Shown here: piece by piece, positions 45,468 through 52,607 of the stretch | Layout: each line of letters opens with the position of its first letter | Position numbering within the stretch: the first letter of the stretch is position 1 | Assembly: GCF_003946865.1 (NCBI RefSeq) | Contig: NZ_QXTH01000010.1 | Location: 124,001 to 188,000 of the forward strand | Reading direction: 5' to 3' | DNA length: 64,000 nt | DNA from: Antribacter gilvus | Lineage (GTDB): Bacteria > Actinomycetota > Actinomycetes > Actinomycetales > Cellulomonadaceae | The notes under the pieces: generated by a model | Databases searched by the model: none | What the model was told of the DNA's origin: nothing | Seen by the model: only the letters and a program-made list of their open reading frames with translations | Position numbers and translations under genes: made by a program

Positions 45468-46355
45468 CTACGCGTCGCGCGCCGTGACGTGGCCCGCCAG
45501 GATCCGCCCGAGGAACCACATCGCTTCCTTCACGTAATCGAGCGAGTGGTTGACGTGAACGGCTTCCGGGCGGGCGGCGTCGAGCGCAGCGTGCGCCAGC
45601 GCCCACCCGACCTCGCGCACCATGTTCATGTACTTGAAGTCGTGCAGCGCCGCCGCGTGCTGGTCGTCGTACTCCCCGAAGTACGCCTCGATGAGCAGGC
45701 GGTCCTCGTCAGGGGTGTAGCCCTCGTGGAAGGCCGGCGTCGCCAGGTCGAAGTACACGTTCCCGACGCCGGAGAGCTCCCAGTCCAGGACCGTCAGCCT
45801 GCCGTCGTCGGCGATGACGTTGAAGCGGTAGAAGTCGTTGTGGCAGTACGCCTCGCCGTCACCACGGGCGGCTGCGCGCGCCTCGATAGCGTCGACCTCG
45901 CGCAGCACTCCGTCCAGGCCGTCAGGCATCGGAAAGCCCAGGCTGCGTGCGCCATCCAGATAGGTGCGCACGAGCCAGAACGGGTCGGACCGCCGGGCCA
46001 CACCCTCGATCGCATGCACCTCTTTGAGGACGCGGGCCATCTCACGGATGTACCGCGGCTCGTGAGTCTGCTCCGGCGTGAGCAGCTCGCCCGGGACGAG
46101 CGCCGTCAGGAGGTAGTCGTCCGCCGCGGCCAGCACCTCTGGCGCAACGCCGCGCACAGCCGCCGCCTGGATCGCGGCCGCCTCAGCCGTTCTACTCAGA
46201 CCTAGGACATCGTTCTGGTGCCCGTTCAGGCGCAAGACGGCGTCGACCGGACCGCCGGTCACCCGGTAGGTCTCGTTCGAATAGCCGCCGTTCAGAGGCT
46301 CCGCCACCGCGGCAGGCAGGCCAGCTTCGGAAAGGATTTCGACGACGTCTCGCAT
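45468..46355 (-). CDS. Aminoglycoside/choline kinase-like phosphotransferase
   Basis: A 295-residue kinase of the APH/ChoK fold. The catalytic Brenner motif HNDFYRFNV and the metal-binding VLDWELSG are intact; the N-lobe GGYSNETYRV binds ATP. Choline, ethanolamine or homoserine are more likely substrates than antibiotics, since ChoK-like HND replaces the HGD of APH. The ATG at 46355 has an AGGAG ribosome-binding site. Confidence 0.85.
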   Translation of the reverse strand: MRDVVEILSEAGLPAAVAEPLNGGYSNETYRVTGGPVDAVLRLNGHQNDVLGLSRTAEAAAIQAAAVRGVAPEVLAAADDYLLTALVPGELLTPEQTHEPRYIREMARVLKEVHAIEGVARRSDPFWLVRTYLDGARSLGFPMPDGLDGVLREVDAIEARAAARGDGEAYCHNDFYRFNVIADDGRLTVLDWELSGVGNVYFDLATPAFHEGYTPDEDRLLIEAYFGEYDDQHAAALHDFKYMNMVREVGWALAHAALDAARPEAVHVNHSLDYVKEAMWFLGRILAGHVTARDA

Positions 46356-46472
46356 GTGGCGCTCCTGATGGACGCGGTGTGGGTCATTGAGTATCCCGAG
46401 CATCGGGGTGCGGAGCCAAACCGCACCGCCATCCGGAGACAGGACCACCTCCCTGACCGAGACGGTGCCGCC

Positions 46473-47291
46473 ATGATCTATGCCGAGGAGGCCTTTCCGG
46501 TGGCAGAACTCGCATGGGCGCTGGAGCAGTGGTCTGTCACGGACGAGGAGCCCCGTGACGACTTCGAGTTCGACTCGATGTCGTTCGACGTGCCGGGCGC
46601 CGTGAGGCTGACACGCACGAACGACGGTTGGATCGCTCACTCGTGCTTCGAAGACGTCGTGACGGCGCCCCGACCGTGGACTGAGGTACACGACGAACTC
46701 AACGCTTTCGTCGAGGCCGTCAAAATCGACACAGCGGTCACAGTTCGTGATGCCACAGGCTCGATGGCCGCTGCGATCCTTGCGATGGTGCGAGCGTTCG
46801 ACATGTCCCTCGTGGAAGCGAAAGAGTCCGTCATCGATGCGGTCGGCGGCCTCAATCCGGTCGACCAGCGCCTCCACGAAGCGCTCCATCGATACCTCTC
46901 GGGAGATGCGGGAATGCGCGCAACTGTTCTGGCGGTCGCCGACGACACGTCCTCGGCCGTTGAGATCGAAGGCCCAGCCGGCCGACTACGTGGGACCTGG
47001 GTCGGCCCGTTACCGGGTCCCGGAGATGTGGTGGACGTCGAAGTGGACGTTGAGCCCTGCTCGTGGACCGACGTCCTTATCGCTGCTGAGAGCACGGACG
47101 TGCCAGAGCCAACCGTAGGCGCCTGGCTCCATGGCGTCGTCGAACGAATCGATCCTGATGGCGTTCTGGTGCTCCGCTCCGGTCGAGCGATCACCCTCGT
47201 AGAAATGACCGGTCCCCAACGCGTGGACGCGCTCGGAGCAACCGTCGCCCTTCCTGCCATCGGGACGCGTCTCTTTCCCGTCCAGTTCTGA
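46473..47291 (+). CDS. Hypothetical protein, possibly two-domain
   Basis: A 272-residue acidic protein with no recognised family. Residues 105-150 (ILAMVRAFDMSLVEAKESVIDAVGG) recall the helix-turn-helix of ribosomal L7/L12 C-domains. The last 90 residues are beta-rich (EGPAGRLRGTWVGPLPGPGDVVDVEVDVE) and may form a small barrel. Divergent from the kinase gene, with 117 bp between; no operator was seen. The start at ATG 46473 has no clear ribosome-binding site. Confidence 0.6.
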   Translation: MIYAEEAFPVAELAWALEQWSVTDEEPRDDFEFDSMSFDVPGAVRLTRTNDGWIAHSCFEDVVTAPRPWTEVHDELNAFVEAVKIDTAVTVRDATGSMAAAILAMVRAFDMSLVEAKESVIDAVGGLNPVDQRLHEALHRYLSGDAGMRATVLAVADDTSSAVEIEGPAGRLRGTWVGPLPGPGDVVDVEVDVEPCSWTDVLIAAESTDVPEPTVGAWLHGVVERIDPDGVLVLRSGRAITLVEMTGPQRVDALGATVALPAIGTRLFPVQF

Positions 47292-47346
47292 CTGCTCGAC
47301 CGCGAGACTCCTTGGGGCGGCAGTTCGGCGCCTGTAGTCTCGCCGC

Positions 47347-47652
47347 CTGCGCCGGCGCAGGACAGCCCAGGAGAAGAAGCAGCTCAGCCTCACGAGGGAC
47401 CGCCGGAACGTCTACAGCGAGAACGACAAGGCGTCGCGCAAGAACATCGCCCGTAGCAAAGCCTTCGTCAACCGCGCCAACCGGCACGCCGACAGTCAGG
47501 CGCTGATCAGCGGAACGGGCCCAGCCGACGCAGAGACCGCAGACAGCGTCGAGCAGACCGTTCGTGGACGCCGTCGCAAGGTCTGGCGCACGTGGCCCGA
47601 CCTCCCGCTCGGTGCACTTCTCGAGCTCAGGCGACTCCCCCAGCAGCCCTGA
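47347..47652 (+). CDS. Small basic conserved protein with an apparent CTG start
   Basis: A 101-residue Arg/Lys-rich protein (RRRRTAQEKKQL, then SLTRDRRNVYSENDKASRKN, NRANRHADSQAL, RRKVWRTWPDLPLG). The frame is closed upstream by a TAG at 47335-47337, and no ATG, GTG or TTG lies at the proper place. The first candidate is CTG at 47347, which is exactly 6 nt after TAGTCT, the leaderless spacing seen elsewhere. Similar proteins in other actinobacteria begin with MRRRR, as I recall. The basic character suggests nucleic-acid binding. It is convergent with the metallopeptidase-VWA gene 16 bp away. Confidence 0.7.
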   Translation: MRRRRTAQEKKQLSLTRDRRNVYSENDKASRKNIARSKAFVNRANRHADSQALISGTGPADAETADSVEQTVRGRRRKVWRTWPDLPLGALLELRRLPQQP

Positions 47653-47668
47653 CGCGCATCCCGCACCC

Positions 47669-48880
47669 TCACCCCAGACGGACGACACGCGCCCAGTCCG
47701 GCGGGGGCTCCGGTTGGTAGTCGCGGGTCTCCTTCCACCGGCTGGGCCGGGGAAACAGGCCCACGACCGTCCGGCACGGTGGCCGAGCACTTGGCCAGCC
47801 TGTCTGACCGTCGGTGAGCACGACGATCGCGTCCGGACGCGGCGTGCGGCTCAGCGCTCCGGCAACTCCCGCGCGCAGATCGGTGCCGCCACCGCCGACC
47901 AGCGGTACGCCCTCGACCTGGCACAGTGGCCCGACGGTCTGGACCGCCGCATCGCACGACAGCACGGTCACGAGGTCCCGTCGTCCGCCGACGGCCCTGA
48001 GGATCGCCATGACCTCGAGCAGCGCGCTGCCGAGCTCGTCGTCGCTGACCGACCCCGACGTATCGATCACCACGCTCACGCGGGGCGGCCTGCGACGCAG
48101 GCTGGGCAGCACCACACCGGGAACCGACGCCGCTCTCCGGGCGGGCCGACCATAGGTGTAGTCGTCACCCACCCCGCCGCTGGTGACAGCCGAACGGATC
48201 GCAGCGCCGAGCAGGTCGCGCCACGGCTGAGGCGGGTGGACGACGTCGTTGGCCCAGCGCCGCCAACCCGACGGCGCACTGCCCGGGGCACCGATCAAGC
48301 CCTGCGCCACCCGAAACCGGACGGTCTCTCGCTCGGACTCGGTCAGGCCGTGGGCCCCATCCGGCCCGAGCTCCCAGGGACGGGCCATCCCGTCGGCGCC
48401 GCTCCCGCAGTCGTGCCAGGCATAGGGCCCGGTCAGCGGGCCGAGGCTGATGTCGCCGACATACTCCTCCAGGAGGAGTCCCGACGTCAGATGCAAGGCC
48501 TGCGCGGTGACAGCCCCGGAGGGCATGGGGAGGGCGTCGTCGTAGATGTCGTCGTTGATCTCGCAGTCCGCCGCGAGGTTGATCCGGAATCGACCTCCGG
48601 GACCGTCCAGCCCGTGTCGCGCGACGAGCTGGTCACCGCGCGTGTGGTGGTTGCGCAGCAGGTGGGAGACCTCGTGCACCCAGACACCCGCCAGGTCCTC
48701 GACAGTCGTACGCTCCACAAAACCTGGCGAGACGTAGCAGCGCCAGTGTCGGTCGACCGCCATGGTCGGCACCGTCTGCGACGGCTGAACGCTGAGTGCG
48801 AACAGCGCCGCCGCGAGGAACGGGAGGGCCTGGCAGGCCAGGAGCCTGGCGGCGTAGAGCTTCTCGGTGTCCAGCTCCAT
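47669..48880 (-). CDS. Metallopeptidase-like plus VWA-like protein (DUF2201)
   Basis: A 403-residue protein of the VWA-like/putative metallopeptidase family. The N-terminal zincin motif HEVSH (69-73) is followed by RNHHTRGD and the DCEINDD acidic site. The C-terminal VWA part has the MIDAS motif DTSGS (VSVVIDTSGSVSDD, near 290) and GGGGTDLRAG. The ATG overlaps the stop of the upstream MoxR ATPase gene (TGATG). MoxR/VWA pairs such as RavA-ViaA, NorQ-NorD and CoxD-CoxE remodel or insert metals into target proteins; here the target is unknown. Confidence 0.88.
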   Translation of the reverse strand: MELDTEKLYAARLLACQALPFLAAALFALSVQPSQTVPTMAVDRHWRCYVSPGFVERTTVEDLAGVWVHEVSHLLRNHHTRGDQLVARHGLDGPGGRFRINLAADCEINDDIYDDALPMPSGAVTAQALHLTSGLLLEEYVGDISLGPLTGPYAWHDCGSGADGMARPWELGPDGAHGLTESERETVRFRVAQGLIGAPGSAPSGWRRWANDVVHPPQPWRDLLGAAIRSAVTSGGVGDDYTYGRPARRAASVPGVVLPSLRRRPPRVSVVIDTSGSVSDDELGSALLEVMAILRAVGGRRDLVTVLSCDAAVQTVGPLCQVEGVPLVGGGGTDLRAGVAGALSRTPRPDAIVVLTDGQTGWPSARPPCRTVVGLFPRPSRWKETRDYQPEPPPDWARVVRLG

Positions 48881-50067
48881 CAGGCGCCCACGGGCAGCAG
48901 GCCGGCGCGCTTGCCCAGCGGCACCGCGATCGCCAGTCTCTCGATCGAGGCGGGCACGTCCCAGCCCGGCTGTCGTAACGCGGACAGCGTCATCACCGGT
49001 GTCACGAGGAGGTCCGGAGCACCGGTCTCGAGCGCACGGACGAGCACCACCCACGCCGCGTGCCAACGTGCCTCGTCGGGCCGCTTCTTGACGGCGAGCA
49101 CCACCGCGTCGAGAACCGCCAGGCGCAGGTCGCCCCGGTCGGGCAGCCTCGCCGACGCCGGATCGGCGAGGAGCGTCTCAGGATCGGGCAGGTCGAGCCG
49201 GTCGATCGATGCCAGCAGCTCGAACCCGGGCCCGTCGCCGACCGTCCCCTTCACCAAGAGCGAGAGCACATCGCGCTCGGCACCCGCGGCCGTCGCGAAG
49301 GCCACGAGACGCAGCGCCATCTCCCAGCTGCGCGGCGAGGGCCACGCACCTCCACGACGAGTTTCCGTGGTCGGCATCTGGTGCATCAAGGCCGGCCTGG
49401 CGTCCAGGAACGTGCAGACGGCGCGACGGGCGAACGCGACGGCCTCGTCGAGACGCTCAGGCTCGAGCTGGGGCAGAACGGCTCGGGGCCAGGTACCCCC
49501 GAGACCACGTACGACGACGTCGTGGTCGTGCCGCCAGGGCAGGTGCACGAACCTGTTCGCCAGAGGCGGGCTCAGTTCCCAACCGTCAGCCGCCGACGAA
49601 CGGGGGTTCGCTGCGGCGACGATACGGACGCCGTCGGGCAGCCGGAGCGCGCCGACCTGGCGCTCGAGCACCACCCGCAGGAGCGCGGCCTGCACCGCGG
49701 GCGGCGCGGTCGACAGCTCGTCGAGGAACAGCAGCCCTCGCCCCGCCTCCACGAGGCGCACAGCCCAGTCCGGAGGTGCCATCGGCACCCCGAGGCGCGC
49801 CGGGTCGTCCCCGACCACCGGCAGGCCGTTGAAGTCGGAGGGTTCGTGCACGCTCGCGATCACTGTGGTGAGCGGGAGGTCGAGCGACGTCGCGAGCTGG
49901 GTGATCGCAGAGGTCTTGCCGATTCCCGGCTCACCCCACAGCAGCACGGGGATGTCAGCGGCGACGGCCAGCGTCAGCGCGGTGAGCTGGGGATCCTGGC
50001 GCGGCTCGGTGGTGGTGGCGCTCAGCATCGTGAGCAGGTCGGCGGCAACGGAAAGCTGAGAAGTCAT
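48880..50067 (-). CDS. MoxR-type AAA+ ATPase
   Basis: A 395-residue AAA+ ATPase of the MoxR/AAA_5 type. Walker A GEPGIGKTS (45-53), Walker B GLLFLDELS (about 112-120) and sensor I AANPRSS are intact; ANRFVHLPW is the arginine finger region. The ATG at 50067 has an AAGGTGAT ribosome-binding site. Its partner is the overlapping VWA gene, and a third protein is encoded just upstream. The whole is a chaperone-like module. Confidence 0.92.
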   Translation of the reverse strand: MTSQLSVAADLLTMLSATTTEPRQDPQLTALTLAVAADIPVLLWGEPGIGKTSAITQLATSLDLPLTTVIASVHEPSDFNGLPVVGDDPARLGVPMAPPDWAVRLVEAGRGLLFLDELSTAPPAVQAALLRVVLERQVGALRLPDGVRIVAAANPRSSAADGWELSPPLANRFVHLPWRHDHDVVVRGLGGTWPRAVLPQLEPERLDEAVAFARRAVCTFLDARPALMHQMPTTETRRGGAWPSPRSWEMALRLVAFATAAGAERDVLSLLVKGTVGDGPGFELLASIDRLDLPDPETLLADPASARLPDRGDLRLAVLDAVVLAVKKRPDEARWHAAWVVLVRALETGAPDLLVTPVMTLSALRQPGWDVPASIERLAIAVPLGKRAGLLPVGA

Positions 50068-50128
50068 AGATCACCTTGGGAAGTCGTGGGTGGAGGACCG
50101 GCGGGCGGGCGTGCGACAGCCCGCGCAG

Positions 50129-51505
50129 TCAGTGGGTCGAGGTGAGGAGGCGCCGGCTGTAGCGGTCGCGCTGCTTGTACGGGGTGGCTTGTGCGACGCG
50201 TTGGGCGCGGGAGCTTCGCCCAGACCCGGGAAGGTCGTCGCCCTGGCCAGGTCCACGAGGCACTGGGGAGAGCCCCGCTCGGAACAGGCCGTACGCGATC
50301 CGACCCTCGACGGCAGCGACCAGCTCGTCCTGGAGGGCACCCGAGCGAAGCACTGCCTCGTGCCCGAGGACTGCCTCGACAGCGGAAAGGGCGGCCTCAG
50401 AGTCGCCGTGGTCCAGCCGAGCACGGATGTCCGACAGCTCGGTCGGGCTGCGATACAGCTGGTCGATGACCTGCAGGCAGGGAAGCGGCGTGCCCGTGAG
50501 GGTCGCCAACAGCTCCTCGCGCCGGATCTCGTCCGGCGCGTGGTCGAGCGCTGTGAGCACTCCGTCGACCAGCTCCAGGCGATGGAGCGCGCCGCGGCAC
50601 TCCACGATCCGCGTCCTCTGCCCGGCGACCTCATGGCGGCCACGCGGTCCACCGACGCCGAGCGCCTCCGCGACCAGCGGATGCAGCGCACCCGGCGAGA
50701 TCAGCCCTGCTCGTAGCAACTGGATGTCCGGCGGTATCCAGGTGGCCGCATCAGGAAGCACCGGCAGGTTCGCCGTCGCCGGCCTGTCTGGGATTGTGCC
50801 GGTCAACTCGAGCGGACCGGTGCCGCTCGCTCGCACGATCGCCTGCCGCCGCCAGCCCAGGCGGACCACGACCGCGTCGTCGGCGACACTGTCGGCCTGC
50901 AGCAGGATTGCCGCCTCGGCGGCCCACCTCTCGACAGCCCAGTCCTGGGGCACGTCGGTGGACTTGTCGCGGTGGGCGATGGCGAACCCTGAGCGCTCGG
51001 CCAGCTCCGCCGTGCGCCGGGCGTCCCAGAGGTGCCGGTGCAGATCGAGCCGGTACCTCGGGTCGGGATGCGGGTGCGGGTGCCGGTCGGTGCCACCGTC
51101 CCACCACGCGAGGATCATCCGCTGCCCCGCCGCGGCCCATGCTGGCGGCGTGCGCAGGACGAGGTGGGTCGGTGGCCCGTCGGCTCGCGGATAGCGGGCC
51201 AACGAGAGGGTCAGGCCCGGTCGCAGCAGGCCGTCCGGCAGGACGCGCGGCAGGTGCCACCGCAGGAGATCAGGGGCGAGGTGCCGGAGGTCCTGTCGGA
51301 CCTGTGCGGCGAGCTCGGTCCCATGGGTCCGGCGCATGGCCGGAAGGTCGACGTCGACATCGACGCGGGCAACCGAACAAGCCGCCGCCCAGTCACCGAC
51401 GAGACGGCGGGCGGTTGCCTTCTCGATCATCGGCGGCGGTACGGCGTACTCGCGTATCCGCTGCCAGTAGAAGAGGCGGGATCCCTCGTTCACGGGTGAG
51501 CGCAT
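50129..51505 (-). CDS. Unknown third protein of the MoxR-VWA triad, His-rich
   Basis: A 458-residue soluble protein with no recognised domain. It contains a striking His/Asp cluster (TDRHPHPHPDPRYRLDLHRHLWD, near residues 140-165, described here in part) that could bind metal. The rest is mixed alpha/beta then helical (LSDIRARLDHGDSEAALSAV). It lies 61 bp upstream of the MoxR gene on the same strand and is probably its operon mate and a candidate substrate or adaptor. The ATG at 51505 was chosen over a GTG two codons earlier. Confidence 0.6.
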   Translation of the reverse strand: MRSPVNEGSRLFYWQRIREYAVPPPMIEKATARRLVGDWAAACSVARVDVDVDLPAMRRTHGTELAAQVRQDLRHLAPDLLRWHLPRVLPDGLLRPGLTLSLARYPRADGPPTHLVLRTPPAWAAAGQRMILAWWDGGTDRHPHPHPDPRYRLDLHRHLWDARRTAELAERSGFAIAHRDKSTDVPQDWAVERWAAEAAILLQADSVADDAVVVRLGWRRQAIVRASGTGPLELTGTIPDRPATANLPVLPDAATWIPPDIQLLRAGLISPGALHPLVAEALGVGGPRGRHEVAGQRTRIVECRGALHRLELVDGVLTALDHAPDEIRREELLATLTGTPLPCLQVIDQLYRSPTELSDIRARLDHGDSEAALSAVEAVLGHEAVLRSGALQDELVAAVEGRIAYGLFRAGLSPVPRGPGQGDDLPGSGRSSRAQRVAQATPYKQRDRYSRRLLTSTH

Positions 51506-51601
51506 CAGCACTCACCGGGAGTGAACTGGGCCCCCAATCTGTTGCTCGTGAGGATTCTCATCGCCGGGGAGCCTAGCAGAACAGTTCGCTCACCTGGGGA
51601 C

Positions 51602-52552
51602 TCACCGGCGACGCAGGGCTCCCGCCACGCACACCCCCACCAGCACGGCCATCGCCCCGCCCAGCAGCGGATCGAGGCCGCCTCCCAGCACCGACTCCGC
51701 CCCCAGCACCACCGCCGGGAGCACCGCGAGCACGAGCGCCGCATCGAGCGGCTTGCACAGCATGATCCCCGCCTGGAGCGGCAGGATCGGCAGGGCGATA
51801 CAGGTGGTCGCGATCAGCGCGGTAGGCCCGAGCCGGTCGAGCGTCACGCCCCCGGCCAGGGCCGGGATGGCCAGGAAGCCCGACACGACCCAGGCCAGGT
51901 GGAACCTGCTCGCCGCGAGCTCGAGCGCGGTGAACCCCTGCCTCGCGAACCGGTGCGAGGTCACGAGCACCCCGGCCACGCCGCCGCCGGCCACCACGCA
52001 CAGCGCGATGCCCAGCACGGTCTCCCCCGGCGTCTGCCCCACCTGAGCCGAGATCGAGATCCACGCGATCCCGGCACAGACGGCAAGCACGATGCCGGGA
52101 TAGCCCCGGCCCGCGGGACGCCGCACAGCGGCTGCGGCAACCAGCGCGACGACGATCGGTGCCGTGCCGACCTCCAGCACGGACGCCGCGGTCGGCGGCA
52201 CGAGTGTGACGGCCACATAGAAGGCCCCGAACGCGGCCGCCGTGAAGGCGTTGGCCACGACGACGTCCCGCCATCGAGCCCGAGGGCGCAGTCGCCCCGC
52301 TCCGACGCTCCGCCGTCGGACCACGAGAAGTGCGGCCACCGAGGCCAAGGCCACGACGAGGAAGGCGACGAAGGTCGCGAAGGTCGCCAGGTCCTGGGGA
52401 ACAGCCTGGCCGACGACGGCGGTGCCTGTGCCCTGCCAGAGCACCGCGAGGGCAACGAGCCCGAGACCGAGCCGCTCCCGTGAGGTGCGAGCCGCACCCC
52501 TCGTGGCAGGAGCCGGGCTGTCGTCCTTGAGGGCGGGGCGCTCGATGGCCAC
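51602..52552 (-). CDS. EamA/DMT family transporter
   Basis: A 316-residue drug/metabolite transporter with ten membrane helices in two EamA repeats (VLEVGTAPIVVAL and AGIMLCKPLDAALV sit at the family's loop positions). The substrate may be an amino acid or small metabolite. GTG start; a weak GGAG precedes it. It stands alone, 96 bp upstream (in + coordinates downstream) of the MoxR triad. Confidence 0.85.
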   Translation of the reverse strand: MAIERPALKDDSPAPATRGAARTSRERLGLGLVALAVLWQGTGTAVVGQAVPQDLATFATFVAFLVVALASVAALLVVRRRSVGAGRLRPRARWRDVVVANAFTAAAFGAFYVAVTLVPPTAASVLEVGTAPIVVALVAAAAVRRPAGRGYPGIVLAVCAGIAWISISAQVGQTPGETVLGIALCVVAGGGVAGVLVTSHRFARQGFTALELAASRFHLAWVVSGFLAIPALAGGVTLDRLGPTALIATTCIALPILPLQAGIMLCKPLDAALVLAVLPAVVLGAESVLGGGLDPLLGGAMAVLVGVCVAGALRRR

Positions 52553-52607
52553 GCTCCAGTGTCCCGGCGACGCACCGGGCGGTCTTGCACATTCGTGATC
52601 GAGAGCC

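Noticed and set aside
45468-46355. An aminoglycoside resistance gene
   Set aside because: The catalytic loop is HND as in choline-kinase-like proteins, and nothing nearby indicates resistance.
38861-47652. Calling the segment a prophage, integrative element or genomic island with mobility genes
   Set aside because: No integrase, transposase, relaxase, tRNA edge or direct attachment repeat is visible; only the two hairpin copies suggest a boundary.
47564-50059. An 831-codon + strand open frame
   Set aside because: It crosses the antisense of both the VWA and MoxR genes and the end of the small basic gene.
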